DNA of 64,000 nt from Hoplostethus atlanticus (GCA_034670405.1 JAXDDX010000220.1:499501-563500); one strand, 5' to 3'. Shown: positions 11,143-24,260, numbered from the stretch's first letter. Notes: generated by a model not told the origin, from the sequence alone. Numbers and translations are program-made.

Positions 11143-11250
11143 TTTTGGGTGGTTTTTGGTTTCTCCATGAGTCATTGTATGGGTTTAGTATGAGGCTGTT
11201 ATATTGTTTTTTATTTACTTGTGGTTTGAACTGAATCAATAAAGGAATTC
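10835..11250 (+). mobile_element. 5'-truncated LINE (L1/Tx1-like) 3' end
   Basis: A short open stretch ends at 11047. It reads ACLLNLLFGPVKLASWKSRR, then NKRL.., then ARLAFYKLVKNVPLF, then a stop. This resembles the extreme C-terminus of reverse transcriptases of fish L1/Tx1-type LINEs (pattern LLLG.AKLA.W..R.N, then a block ending in FYKL). About 200 bases of AT-rich 3' UTR follow and end in an aatcaataaagg signal near 11235. The rest of the element is absent, which fits 5' truncation on insertion. The assignment rests on remembered family pattern, so the subfamily is uncertain. Confidence 0.5.
11105..11147. repeat. (TA)n-(T)n tract
   Basis: About 14 TA units followed by a run of 12 T, inside the 3' UTR of the LINE remnant. 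Confidence 0.88.
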
Positions 11251-11272
11251 TCAATCTCGAAATCTCATTTCC

Positions 11273-11320
11273 CTCTCTTTCTCTTTCTCTTTCTCTTTCT
11301 CTTTGTCTTTCTCTTTCTCA
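11273..11320. repeat. (TTTCTC)n hexanucleotide repeat
   Basis: About eight TTTCTC/TTTGTC units directly after the LINE 3' end; it may have grown at the insertion junction. Confidence 0.85.
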
Positions 11321-11339
11321 TAGTAAGAAAGAGTGACTG

Positions 11340-11560
11340 CAAGGCTTTGATTTTTGTCGCTCCTTTTGGGCCCATGCCCAATGAAGCATTATCATATTAT
11401 ATGGGCTACATAAAGGAGTTAGCTTTAGGCTGCTAATGCTAATGCCACAGCAGTTAATACAGGAGCTCTCGATAAGCCACCGCTCCACTACCTTGTTATT
11501 CGCTTTTCATAGAATGCAAATAAGAGGATAATAATGCAGGATATGATCCCATAAGACAGT
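11340..11560. promoter_or_regulatory. Candidate conserved non-coding block with octamer motif
   Basis: Unique sequence with a perfect POU octamer ATGCAAAT at 11514-11521 and repeated gctaatgctaatg cores near 11431-11445. It is non-coding in all frames. A regulatory role is inferred only. Confidence 0.3.
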
Positions 11561-12221
11561 TATTGTTTCCCAATTGTTTTGATCTGGAGTCAAACAACAG
11601 AAAACACCTCTTGTTTGTTCCTGAGGTATCCCCTGCTGTTTTTGTTTTTAGTGATTACAAAAGGAGGTATTATTAATCCGAAAGAGACAAGATCATATGT
11701 AGGACATATCAAGCCTTCCAACAAAAAACTTTAAACAAACATAATTGTCATCAATTAATGAATCAATTAACCTATCTCAGTGGCAGACTATCTAAATCAT
11801 TCATTATGAGTACTCTCCTAACCTCCCAGTCTTATCTCCCTAGTCCAATAGACACCCCCCAGGTCCCCTACCTCGGCCCCTCAAGGTTGATCTGAGCAGA
11901 GGATGGACAGGAGACAGCTGCCCATCAGTCTCTTGCTACAGCATGCCATTAGAGCACGGCCTGTGTTTGTGTGTACGTGTTTGTCATTTACGGGTTTAAT
12001 TAGACTGCGCTGTTAATGGAGGAGATGACTTTGGAGCCATGGATGAATGACACTCTGTCATCTCAGGCAGCAGGGCCACAATATGTTTCACTAAGAGTCA
12101 GGGAGGGGATACAAAACAGAGAACGAGAGAACAAGGGAGAAACGGGAGCAATAGAGATGAAGCAGAGGGAAAGAGTGAAGGGTGAAGATAGGGTCATATT
12201 GGCATTATTTATGAATGGATG

Positions 12222-12222
12222 G

Positions 12223-12270
<48 letters not shown>

Positions 12271-12311
12271 GTATGTGTGTGTGTGTGTGCGTGTGTGTCT
12301 GTGTGTGTGTG
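12222..12311. repeat. (TG)n microsatellite
   Basis: About 90 bases of TG with a few CG or TA interruptions. It pairs in inverted orientation with the CA tract at 12452. Confidence 0.92.
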
Positions 12312-12448
12312 AATGGAGCCCCATACTGTATATTGGTTGGTCCAGGTCACCTGCCGTTCCCTCTGTTGTGTTAAGGATTATCCCAGGAAGTGAAGTGGAG
12401 CAACAGTAATGTGAAGCGTGCCTCTTACTATAAGCCCCCCCCCCCGAA

Positions 12449-12451
<3 letters not shown>

Positions 12452-12481
<30 letters not shown>

Positions 12482-12517
12482 GCACACGCACACGCACACA
12501 CACACACACACACACAA
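12452..12517. repeat. (CA)n microsatellite with CG interruptions
   Basis: A CA tract with CGCACACGCACACG in the centre, preceded by a run of 10 C (12436-12446). Confidence 0.92.
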
Positions 12518-14059
12518 AATATCCCAAATCCAGCAGCATTGTGTTTCATTACATTTTGAGTTCCACATGTTGTGACAGGTGTCTCTTGGCTATCAAACAA
12601 CATGATGAAAACATGTTTTTATCAAAACCCACTACTCATAAACAAATTAATTTATTACTTTTTCAGAATGAAAATGCTGAATATTATGGTGAGCAAATCC
12701 CCTAAATCATCTTTCTTCTATTTCTATTGCAAACAATCAAAACTGTTTTATGATCAATGCTAGGGAATTCCACAGGACACATTTAAATCATCCCCCTTTA
12801 CACATACACACAAACTTCTGATCTTCCTTATAAGGTGAACATGGGATTTCTGGTAATGTCCCAGCTCCATTTTCATTTTAATCATTGCAATGGGATCAGA
12901 CAAGCTAGTAGGGCAGGCTTGGCCCAGCTTGGTTGATAGTTCTGATTGTTTCCTTTGTTTGGCAGATATGTAATACAGTCTGCTTAAGAGGATTTGATAA
13001 AGGGAAGGAGGTTATTGTGTGATTTAATCATGTTCGCTGACGTGAAGCTGCGCTTGTCCACTTCCTGACAGGCAGACAGAGGGCTTGATGTCTCAGCACC
13101 AAGGGGACATATTAAAAACCATACTGTAACCACAAAGCAAGTGTGGTTACACTGCAGGGGACTTGAGGGCTTTTAGTGCACAGTTCATGATGGGGTGTGT
13201 CTGGAGGTGGGGATGAGTATATGATATGTTGCTGGGAGGGTGGAATTGAACATGGAACATGGGCGTGATCAGTATTTGGGGGGTGGATTTGTCATAGGAA
13301 CATACAAAAACTGGAATTTAAAAGGGTATGGGGTGTCAGCCAAGGGTGTTGGGTGCTGACCCAGATGCACAGGTTTACAGATTGAGAAGAAGTATAGAGC
13401 TTTACAAGGTTGGTCTTTAGCATTTTAATGTGAGGTTGACTGCTAACAAAGATGCATTAGTTAAAGCAACATTCCTAGACAGATGATAGACAGATTATGG
13501 ATGAACAAATGGTGAAGGGGATAAACTATGTAATGAATAATGAACAAAAGATGAAAGCATGGACATAGTTACTAACATTACATCATATATGTTGTATCAT
13601 GTATATAAGTGTTTTGAGGTACACTGGGAATTTGAATGGAATGTTATAAAATGTGTTACATGTGTGCCATATAAAAAAATCTTAACAACCATTGATAATG
13701 CGTGTATAACATAGGTAAAGGCATGGTATTGTTCTTATCTTTTTTCTATCTACCTCATTCAAGGCAGATAAATGGACAGTGGGGCCAGCAAGGTGTTGGG
13801 ATGTTGCAAAATATCTATAAGGGTTTTGGTATGCTGTGGTGCAGTTTGCTACATCACTCACCCTCTTCCCTTTTACTCTGTTTTCCTGGCAACAGAAACA
13901 GATTATCCATCCCAAGAAATAACATCATCATACCACCACCATAATACCATCACACTTGCATAGAGCTATCTACCTTCAAAATTGTGGTGATCCTTGAAGA
14001 CTGAATTGCAAATGAATTGAGTGCAAACTTACAGGTCATCATACTATAATGCATAATGT

Positions 14060-14060
<1 letters not shown>

Positions 14061-14102
<42 letters not shown>
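14061..14102. repeat. (CA)n microsatellite
   Basis: About 21 uninterrupted CA units. Confidence 0.92.
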
Positions 14103-14105
<3 letters not shown>

Positions 14106-14463
14106 AAGCCCAGCATTAGCTTTGCTCAGTTTGTAGGCCTTTCCTCCATCAGCAGCAGTATTATTTACATGAGTCCCAGCAGGGTGCCTGGTCCTGGTTT
14201 AGCACTTCAGCTGGCTGCTGGTTGAGTATTTTACAACGTCATGACAGTTTATTCCTGACTGACAGACACACTTGCAACTTCCGATACCAGATTCCATGAG
14301 GAAATATCTGTATGTATGTATGTATGTATTTGAGATTGTATAGTGTGTCTTGATTTCCTGGATCTATGTATTGTATATTAACATACATTTTTTAAACAGT
14401 GTACCCTTAACCCTGACTTAATCCTCTTATGCCCCCCAATGCTCTGAAAAACCAGGGCCATCA

Positions 14464-14465
<2 letters not shown>

Positions 14466-14510
<45 letters not shown>
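14466..14510. repeat. (TG)n microsatellite
   Basis: About 22 uninterrupted TG units. Confidence 0.92.
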
Positions 14511-14511
<1 letters not shown>

Positions 14512-15383
14512 GTGAATATCTGTGTGCGTGCATACATGCGTGTCTAACAGAGACATGCTGCCCCTGCTGCAGACACGGTACCCAAATACATGACAGCCCC
14601 ATGACCTCAACCCACATCGCCTTTCTGCCCCTCCCTCTACCTCCTTCAACCCCTGCATGAATACACAACCAGGCCCTATCATAATAATCAGATAAAGATG
14701 TCTGTGTACAATATTTATAATCACCAGGTCATTGGTGTTAGAGGAGCTGGTGTTAAGGCTTTTTTTCTCCAGTTGCAAACTCTGTAGGTCCAGCTTAAAT
14801 GTAATTGCTTCCAAAATAACTGAATAGAGCTGTACTAACCTGACAACCTGACAATGACAGTCAGAGCATCTTGGTTCTAGCTGTGTAGTGCATGACTTGG
14901 TATTGTCTTTAACAACTTTTCCATTAAAATCTACTTTTTACTAAATTGTCAACATGGTGGATGCATTGCATGTTTTTTTTTGCTAGATTTTGTGCCCCCC
15001 TTCATGTTCCCTCACACCTCCACGTCTGTTCTTGTTGCTATATAAATCCACTATGATTTATTACTACAGAATGGCACTAATATTTATCTGCTAAACTAAT
15101 TGGCAAAATTGACCCCCCGAGTATTTCTAAAAGCTCCTGTGTTATGGCATTTTGGGCCTCCTGACTGTATGGCAGCTCTTTATGGTTGACTTGCTGGCCG
15201 ATTGAGTGACTGGTTGGCTTAGCGTCAGCTGTTGGCCCAGCCAGGCTCAACTCAGATTGCTCCAGATTAGGAGATGGGGCACTCTGAGAGCATCTATGAT
15301 CCATATTAAAGCTGCATAAAATGAAAATTGCAAAGATTTAGAGACGGATCATAGGCCAAAGAGAATTTAATCACAACCTGGCA

Positions 15384-15391
15384 GTGTGTGT

Positions 15392-15440
<49 letters not shown>
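15384..15440. repeat. (TG)n microsatellite
   Basis: TG tract with one CTG interruption near 15396. Confidence 0.92.
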
Positions 15441-15442
<2 letters not shown>

Positions 15443-15689
15443 CTGCATAATACAGAAGTGCCATAGTGACATGAGGATTATAGATGTAGGCTGTATTTAC
15501 TTATCAACCCAGTGTTTAGAGTTGTATCACAAACATTTATCTGTGCTCCTGCAGTTTCTCGCTGTCATAGTTAGCCAAGAGCATGATGGAGCATGATGGG
15601 TGTGAGGATGTCTATGTTTTGGAGTTCACAGAGACATATGATGTTGTACCATGTATGTAGGCCTAAAAAATATTTGTGTGTGGGTGCAT

Positions 15690-15692
15690 GCA

Positions 15693-15725
<33 letters not shown>

Positions 15726-15731
15726 TTTTTT

Positions 15732-15781
<50 letters not shown>
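15690..15781. repeat. Compound (TG)n-(TA)n-(T)n-(TG)n microsatellite
   Basis: Four tracts in series: TG to 15709, TA to about 15724, a run of T, then about 22 TG units to 15781. Confidence 0.92.
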
Positions 15782-15786
<5 letters not shown>

Positions 15787-15938
15787 CAGCCAGGGATGAT
15801 ATTGTTCCCATGTCCTCGACACTTGTAATCCCCCTAAACCTTTAAATACTGTCACTGTGCAGTGAAATGGTAGTCTAGTAATAATCTCTGATGTCATTTA
15901 CATTTTTCATGTCTGTTCTTCAATACTATTAATTGAAC

Positions 15939-15972
15939 AACAACAACAACAACAACAACAACAATAATAATA
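15939..15972. repeat. (CAA)n-(TAA)n microsatellite
   Basis: Eight CAA units followed by four TAA/TAAT units. Confidence 0.85.
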
Positions 15973-16039
15973 ATGAAATGTGCCTCAAAAGAAGCAAACA
16001 GACAAAGAGCATAAAACAATAACCTAGTTAAAAGCTAGA

Positions 16040-16560
16040 TTGAAAAAGTTATTTTTTAATTTGGTCTTAAAAGTGGATACAGAACTTGCCAAAACGTGTA
16101 GCAATTAGTTCAAAGTTTAGGTGCTTTGATAGCACAGACACGATCATCTTTTGTCATAAATCTAGACTTTGGAACAATAGAAAGGTTCTTGTCTGCCAAT
16201 CTGAGGCTGCGCTTTGGCGCTCAGGGAGATAGAAGTTGAGAAATATATTCTGGAGCCAGGCCATGTAATGCTTTAAAAGTGATTAATCAAATCCTAAAAT
16301 CAATTCTAAAACTAACTGGAACCAACGCAAGTTGGCTAAAATGCAACATTCTCAACAAGTTGCAGACGAGTTAGAGCTTTGTGGTTGAGGCCAGAATAGA
16401 AGGAATCACAGTTGTCAATGCAAGATGAGATTAAGGCATGGGTAACTCTCCAAGTCTCAAGAGGAAAGAAAAGATCTAATTTTGGAGATGTTTCTTAGCT
16501 GAGAGAAGCAAGACTGAACAACTGTTTGAATTTGCTTCTGAAGATTCAGAGCACAGTCAA
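16040..16560. repeat. Interspersed repeat, family shared with 35043-35770
   Basis: This block matches the general order of the repeat in slc17a9 intron 3. A 'gattttaaagatagt'-like start is followed by a 'ggccatgtaatgctttaaaa' region, an 'actggaaccaacgcaa' region (compare 'actgggagccactgaa'), and a 'gcagcac'/'gcagac' region near the end. Both copies lie in the same orientation and are strongly diverged. Such repeats are common in teleost genomes. Family not named. Confidence 0.45.
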
Positions 16561-16713
16561 AGATGACTCACCGCTGCATAGTCTAACTGCACTCTGTTGC
16601 TAACACTGTGCTGCCTGCATGTGTGTAAAATGTATGTGAAGATGTAAGTATAGTAAATAATCCTTAATAATAATACCTATTCCATTCTTTTTTTTTCTTG
16701 TGAATGTCTTTGG

Positions 16714-16715
<2 letters not shown>

Positions 16716-16778
<63 letters not shown>
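16716..16778. repeat. (TG)n microsatellite
   Basis: About 31 uninterrupted TG units. Confidence 0.93.
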
Positions 16779-16780
<2 letters not shown>

Positions 16781-16900
16781 CCCTGGGCTATATGTGCTGA
16801 GACACCTGACAGAATCTGTGGCCTGTGTCCTACTTGTGCTCACCTGTATCTGTGTCTCCACCACATCTAAACACATATGATGTTGCACAAATGAATGCCA

Positions 16901-16901
16901 T

Positions 16902-16933
<32 letters not shown>
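16901..16933. repeat. (CT)n-(TTTC)n tract
   Basis: CT units passing into TTTC units. Confidence 0.85.
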
Positions 16934-17804
16934 ACTATCACTTTCTGCAGTACAATCCCTCCTTTCAATTTTGTGCAGGTTTTTGCTGCGTGTATTTCTC
17001 ATTTGCGAGCTGCTCGCTTTCTTACTCCCTCCCTTTTCTTCCATTCCATATTTCCAAATCCCTCTCCAATAGCACATTGTGTGTGTGTGTGTGTCTGCAT
17101 GGTACTCATACACACTCACAGATGCACACACACGCACACAACGCAGATGAAGATTGAGCAGATGGTGACCGTATTCATTTTTTTCCGACTAACATTAACC
17201 ATTCATTATGGACAGCAGACTAAGCCAATCCCACATCCGCCCCCATGCAACATGTACACACACACACACACACCAGCATACACACACAACCCATAATGTT
17301 GCCGTTAGGCCAGTGACAGTCCCCAAATCCTGTGTGCCCCTCAGTCAGTGTTGGTACTCCCTCCCTCCCTCCAGACAGCCTCAGCTCTGCTATGACTCAA
17401 TCTGTTGACATTTCTGATCCTGCCTCCCTGACTCACTTCCCCCTCCTTCACTTCAGTGGACTACAATAGGAATGAGGAGCATTTGATGACTCTCTATACC
17501 TCCCCTTGCATCCACCTCACTATCTTTCCACTTTTCTCTCCACCCACTTTCACTGTTTGGCCTTTTTCTCATTGTCTGTGCTACTCTCCCATAATGCGAG
17601 TGAGACCACGCTGTCTCTCCATTGCTATCTCTCTGTAATCAAAATGGTTAAAAACTAAAACCTGTTAGGCAGTAAATCAGGTTTAATCTCTGGTTTGAAG
17701 AAAAGATGAACATTAATCCACATCTGTCCATACAAATGTTTACCGCTCATATTTCAGACCTCATTAGGCCCTGCTGTTAAGCTGCATGCTCATGGTTACT
17801 TACA

Positions 17805-17807
<3 letters not shown>

Positions 17808-17835
<28 letters not shown>
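17808..17835. repeat. (GA)n microsatellite
   Basis: About 13 uninterrupted GA units. Confidence 0.88.
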
Positions 17836-17838
<3 letters not shown>

Positions 17839-18160
17839 CAACATGTGTACATTGTCACAGCCCAGGCTCACAGCCATGACAAAAATGGAGACCACACATG
17901 ATTTAAAAAAAATCAACAAATATTTTATTATAAACTAAATAACAATAAGTCTGTAAGGTCAGTGCTGGAATGAGTGGAGAGTATGGTGTGGGGGGTTGTA
18001 TGGCGGGAAAGGAACAAAAAGGGCAGAACTCAAATAATCCAACCAGGTGGGCAGTGGATTAGAGAGAGAGAGCAAAAGCTGGAGGAGCCATCCTAAATCT
18101 CCTGGGAACCAGCCACCCAGGTTATCTACATCCTCACTGATGACCCTCCCTATGTGATTT

Positions 18161-18184
18161 TGTGTGTGTGTGTGTGTGTGTGTG
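18161..18184. repeat. (TG)n microsatellite
   Basis: About 12 TG units. A short CA tract also occurs at 18470-18486. Confidence 0.88.
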
Positions 18185-18529
18185 TTTCTGTGCATGTAGT
18201 CATGCACGCTCGCCCCCTTGCAGGCCTCCCTGTAGAGAAAGCCATCTGAAGAGTTTTTGGCCCTCTGCCGCTGTGTGGTTTGAAGGGTGCCGAAGCAAAG
18301 AACTCTCACACACTTAAACTAATGAGAGTTTTAGATGCAGTCAGAGAGCAGGGTGAGTTAGTGTTCCTCAGCCACCCATTGGACATCAATCGCCCTGCGG
18401 CCTGAAGGCTTTACTCAGTTCCCTTGCTAACCTGCACCCCTTGTATGCCCTTTACACACACGCCTGCGCACACACACACACACACAGAACAGCATTCACT
18501 TTGGGATGTAATAGAAATCACAGGGTGGT

Positions 18530-19830
18530 AGCCTTAAATGTTATGGCAAAGTTCTTTTATTTTGGTGGCATCACAATATAAAATAAATGAAATTTATTTT
18601 ATGATTTTATATCATCATACATAGGCAACTTAACTTTACATTTATTTGTTTTTATGATTTATGACAAGGTCCTTTTAATTGACATTGCTTGAAAGATTAT
18701 TATACTTAGTGAAAGTTTTTGGTTGAGCCACAAAAAGGGATTTTATCAATCAGGTTGCAAACTATACTGTATATATCTTGGGTGTGTCAAAGTATGTTTG
18801 TCTGTGTCTGTATCTATTCATATTTACACCCGTTTGTCTGGCATGTCTACATTTTGTGCAATTAAGGTACAACCCCTCCCCCCACATATTGTAAAGACAA
18901 AAAGCATTATCACCATCCCTCCTGTTGTCTCCTCTCCATCCATCTCCTCTTCTCCCAGTCACCCCAGTGCCCTAAAACTGTCCTAAATGACTTAATCTGC
19001 AGGGTGACAGTCCCCTTGAGAGGGCGGTGAGTGAGGACGGTCTCTGTGCGCTGTAAGGGGATTGCTGTAATTACTGGGATCTGTGCACCGTATTTATCTT
19101 TTCAAGGGATGGGTGATCCTGCCATAAAAAGCCCAACATTTGGCAGTTAACTAATGCACACCATTAGATTGATTGTGCTGGATTTGTGTTTGCTCTCTGT
19201 TTGTGTGTTCTGTTTCTGTGTGTGTGTGTCTGAGCGTGCATGCCTGCATTTGGGTGCGTGTATGTGTGCGTCCCATATTTCCCTGCTGCTGCTGTCCTGC
19301 TCTGTGATGTGTGTTAAATAATGCTTGGTTGTTCCCTGTAATCCTGATTAAATGGGGGTTAATGTGTGTCTGTTACACTTTTTCACAGACTCTCCATCCG
19401 TGACCTTCTATGACAACAGAGCTTGCATAAATGAACTGGCTTATGAGACATGATTAGACAAAGAGAGCTGCAGCGAGACAGGGGAGGGGTAGGAGGTTCA
19501 GGTAGCACACATGGATCCAGCAGTATAGATTGTCTTGACATCCCAGTATGCAGGAGCAAGAATGACAGAACGAGTAATACTGCGTCGCCGTTCCAAAATA
19601 AATACGACCACGATCTGATTTGCTCTTTTCTTGAACATAAACCTCAGCAGTTTAAAAATCGGAGGTTAGAAGTAAAATAAAAGAGAGAAAATAAAAGAAA
19701 ATGAAATTATCACTCTTCTTGGATGTGGCAGAGAAACAAACAGATTGACCACGCTCTTCTTTCCAAAATCCTCCCCCGTGCAGGCAACATGTTCCTCACG
19801 TCCATCTTGGCTGTTTTTTCAGATATTGGT
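18530..19830. other. Gene-free stretch, mostly unique
   Basis: AT-rich sequence without recognisable coding content. The unique GC-balanced part at about 18985-19180 (with ctgtaattactggg and cagttaactaatg) could be regulatory, but nothing in the sequence proves this. Confidence 0.4.
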
Positions 19831-19832
19831 GT

Positions 19833-19834
<2 letters not shown>

Positions 19835-19877
<43 letters not shown>

Positions 19878-19902
19878 TGTGTCTGTGTCTGTGTGTGTGT
19901 GA
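19835..19902. repeat. (TG)n microsatellite
   Basis: TG tract with three TCTG interruptions near its right end. Confidence 0.92.
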
Positions 19903-20235
19903 GGGTTGTGAAGACGGAGGCTGCACCAGGCTGTCCAGCCTACACACAAACCGTCCCATCGTTAAATCACCTTACTGTTCCATCCACCATCCACTGCCCT
20001 GAGCATGTTTTTCATTTGATGTGTGTTTTGGTAGAAATGAAAGACAGACGGGGAGAGGAGAATGAAAATAAAAATGGACGAGTATGGAGAGAGGATGAAA
20101 AGAGCGATAGATCTCAAAGTAACTTTAGACTATATTCTGTCTGCATTAATAAAACTTTAACTTTCACTATATTAGTCTGTCACTTCAAACTCTCGCTCTC
20201 TCTCTTCTCTCTCTCATTTAATCTCTCTACCCAGT

Positions 20236-20256
20236 CCCCCCCCCCCCCCCCCCCCC
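20236..20256. repeat. Poly-C run of 21
   Basis: An uninterrupted run of 21 C preceded by a CT-rich stretch. Such a run may be assembly-sensitive. Confidence 0.9.
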
Positions 20257-20259
20257 TTG

Positions 20260-22730
20260 TTCCTTATTAATTTTTATGTTTCTGACCTCGGAAAGGATGA
20301 GTACACAGATATATTACAGTAATTATCTAATTTTACAGTGCCTTTAAATGTCACAGAGAGCCAGAGTTATGGCATTAATACAATAAAGAGGGTTTGGGCC
20401 AGAGGGATGATAACTTAATACTGGACCAGACTGTAACACACTGTCTACTATGGATTTCTCTCCGTATCATAATATCAACATTATCATTTTGTTTCATCGT
20501 CAACTTAATAAAATGTGCTCATTGTTTATGGACAGTTCAATAAATAGTAAGTTCAAATATTTGATCAACATTATGATTAATGCATTCCACACTCCATAAC
20601 GTCAAAAGTTCACAAGTCAACTGCAGTTCTCTAAATTGTAGTAATAGAGGTTTGGTCTAGATAACTCTTGGCATAAACATTAGTCTTTTAATATAACCTG
20701 TTCTAAGTCCTAAGCATGGTGACAGCGATGCTCGATGCATAATACATACATTTTATGTTTTCATCTCTATATTCGGTTCACCATATTTTCCACCAGAATT
20801 CAAATTTACAGCATATTATATTTAGATTCTCCTCATTTTCGAGAATCCTGGCCGGCAATAGTGTTATTTACTGTGGTACCGACTGAGGCACATTTGGGAG
20901 CCGTTCAAATTCAAAGCTGTGCCAATCTACTCTTTCTTTTTTTGTCTTTTTTTCACCCCCCTTCTCTGTCTCTCTATTTCTCTCCTCCTCTCCAGTCTTT
21001 TCTATGTACCTCTGTCCCAATAGATGGAGATGTGAAATATTTAAACACACTTTGTTGTTTGGGGACAATACACTTCAGCAGATGGGCCATCCCTGCACAG
21101 ACCCAATGTATGCAAATCTCCATACAAAGCAGCCCAGGATGTTTTCAATATAACACAAGCGCCTCAGGCCCTGTTTTAATCCCTCTTTACCCACAGCCAG
21201 TGCACTGTTTCATCCAGTCAAACGCCTTAAGCGCTATGTCAACTTGGACATCTGGCCACATGGCTGAACCAACAAAAAAGTGTGCGTGTGAGTTAGGAGG
21301 GGAGTATGTTTTGGGAGGGCGAGAAGGAGAGGTAAAGGTGATATGGTGCATGCTGTTGGACTGAAACATTCAAACATGAAGTCAGGAGTGTGGATCAGCC
21401 ATCAGAGTATATTGAGGAACCGGGCAGGTTAGATTCTGAGGTGGACTCCTCAACACCAGGGGAAACAGGTGCCAGTGTTGTTTTCTTCATTGTGTCTTAA
21501 GTTGTTTTGCTGTTTTCTCACTTGTTTTTCTCACCCTCGCCCTCTAGGAATACGCAACCACAAGCACAAGTGGAAACACACACATGTGTACATACACACA
21601 CACACACACGCACACAAGTGTGGTGCCGTAACACACATGTGTTGTGCACACATGACTTTCTGGTCAGACCACTGATTTCTGTCGTTGTGACATCTGAAGG
21701 GTGCTACAGCACAGCCAGACACCTGGATACACATGGCATCCTTCACTACTGTGTGTCAATGTCTGTGTGTGTGTGTGTGTGTGTGCGCGCGTGCATGCAC
21801 TACGTGTGTGTGCTAGGTGTGGGGGAAGGTGCCATAGAAGGCAACGTCTCCTGAGGGTAGCTCATCAGCTTTTCCTGGATGGACCACAAGTTCAGTTGCT
21901 TGTGGCGATGTTGCATGTCCTCATTGACGTACATGATATGGAGCTCAACACATGTACTTGTATGTGCCACATATCCCCATGGAAACATATACAGTATATG
22001 CATACAAGAAGCTTCATACATTCACATGGGAGAACGTCGTCATATCGGATCATGTGAATCATTGTGGACAGTTTATTATCTACAATTTGTATTTTGAATG
22101 GTTAAAATGTTCATCTGAACCCGTTGGGAACGGAGAGCTCAGGCAAAAAATAAATTGTACATTCTCAGGTTGTGTGAAATTCTCCACAGTCTATTTTGCA
22201 TTTTAAAATTAATTTGTATGAACAAGGAACTTGCAACAACTGCACACAATAAAGAGACAATAAATAGATAAGAATTGTTGTTGTAAAAGTGTTTTATTTT
22301 TGTTTGTTGAGTGAGAGATATTGTGTCTGAATGTGTCTTCTGACTGATGCCAATGAAGGACACTGGAATCCTGTGTTGTGTTATTTACAGCTCAGTAAAA
22401 TGATGTAGATGAAAAGATGGCATGACCCAATGCCTCAGTGATGGACGTTGGTGGGGAAAATATAGTTGTACCCTTATTCCACTTGCATACTCAAGTAACC
22501 AAGTTGCTTTGTATTCCCCTTGTTTGCTAATATTTGATGAAATTGTAAAAATGTGCTCATGTTATGAGTAGCCACTGTATATCGGAGCTCGGTAAGCATA
22601 TTCCTTTTGCTCTGTTTTTATAGCTGGCATGAGAAAGACTGCCTGCAGCTTGTGTGATGGTCTGTGGATATGTGTGGATGCGGGGGGTTTGTGTGTGCAT
22701 GTGTATTTAAACCCCAGGCCATGAAAGTGT
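20260..22730. other. Gene-free stretch
   Basis: No coding sequence recognised. Short TG/CA runs are at 21593-21612 and 21763-21786. AATAAA motifs near 22247 and 22257 are isolated and not linked to an open frame. Confidence 0.45.
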
Positions 22731-22733
22731 GCA

Positions 22734-22735
<2 letters not shown>

Positions 22736-22769
<34 letters not shown>

Positions 22770-22829
22770 GTTCATCTGTGTGTCTTTGTGTGTGTGTCTG
22801 TATACAAATGTGCTTGTATGCATGTGTAC

Positions 22830-22873
<44 letters not shown>

Positions 22874-22930
22874 ATGTGAGTGTGTGTGTGTGCGTGTGCG
22901 TGTGCATGTCTGTGTGTGTGTGTGTGTGTA
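22736..22930. repeat. Clustered (TG)n microsatellites
   Basis: Three TG tracts in about 195 bases (22736-22768, 22829-22872 and a broken tract to 22930). The (CA)n cluster 165 bases downstream is their inverted counterpart. Confidence 0.92.
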
Positions 22931-23093
22931 AGGGTAGGAAGAGTGTAGGTGAGTGTAGAAGACAAACCTGTCAGTTCCACAGCTGGTTTCTCTGGCTGCA
23001 GGGCTCAGGCCGGAGCAGGGTGACACTCAGCATCACAGCATCACAGCACAGGGCCTGGGGTAAACACACCAACATATACTGTAGGCAGAGGCT

Positions 23094-23113
23094 CACACAC
23101 ACAAACACATACA

Positions 23114-23149
<36 letters not shown>

Positions 23150-23213
23150 TGCGCAAGCACACACACTCACACATATACAGACACACACACACACACACAC
23201 ACACATGCGCACA
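23094..23213. repeat. Clustered (CA)n microsatellites
   Basis: CA tracts at 23117-23146 and 23182-23206, with shorter runs between, in inverted orientation to the TG cluster at 22736-22930. Confidence 0.92.
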
Positions 23214-24257
23214 CACCTTGGTTGGCTGCCCTCACCCATAAGACCAGGAGACCAGTGAAACACACCACCTGGGCACATCATCAGATCTTGTCAAAGATTT
23301 TTTTTAGCTTTGGCTGAATGGAGGTGTGAACAACATCACAGACCAGATTGCCTGGCAATGGACTGACCATCCTCTTGTAAGGAAGGTGGGGGTGTAGGAT
23401 AAGGGGTGGGGGTATGGAGGGTGGGCGAGCGGAGGTTGAGAGGAACACAGGGTGAGAGAAAGAACAAGAGAAACATGGAGAAAAGTATAATGGAGGATGG
23501 GAGTGGGTATTAGCTTTGCAGGGGGATGTAGCTGCAAGTTGGCTTGTCTTCCTGCATCATGTGCTACATTTGCTGGAATGGGACGATCATGGCCATTCCT
23601 GGCACATTATAGATGATAGAAGTTGATGTGTACTATTAGCTGGACAGTCCCTTCCTGCATCAAGAGATGGTGTTCCCATCCTTTGGTCTCATTTCGGGAC
23701 TCTCTTCACAGTGTGTTCCCAAGCAGAGTGGACTCTCTGTGGGGAGAATGCCTCAGGCAGTACCCCTCCCCATCCCCACACATTTCCATCTCCACTAAGA
23801 TGGAAGAGATGGCAATGTCTGTAGGGGATTAGGATGCTGGCCTGTTTAAATGTTCTAATAGCAAATACAGTTCATATAAAAGAAGCGTGTCAAGTTAATA
23901 TAAAAAAAAAATAGAATAAGATAAAAGCATTATCCATCTATGAAGTGTTACGACATCTTGATGAAAAGTACAAGTACAAGAGGAGACATATTCATCCATA
24001 ATGGGCTATATCAAGGTGCTAATTCTGTACTAATGTATAAATAAGAAAGTATAATAAGAAATAAAACAGCCACATTGTGCATTCTACTGACATTTTTAGA
24101 GAAAGACCTAACCAGAGTCAATTATAAAAATAAAGTAAACATGTTGACAGGAGAAATGAAACTGTGTTTTGACTGCCGCTGTCAAGGGAGGTTCCCTCTC
24201 CCCCTGTCTAAAGTTTATACACTAAATGACTATGCCTCAGTGATTCTGCCCTGTGCA

Positions 24258-24260
<3 letters not shown>

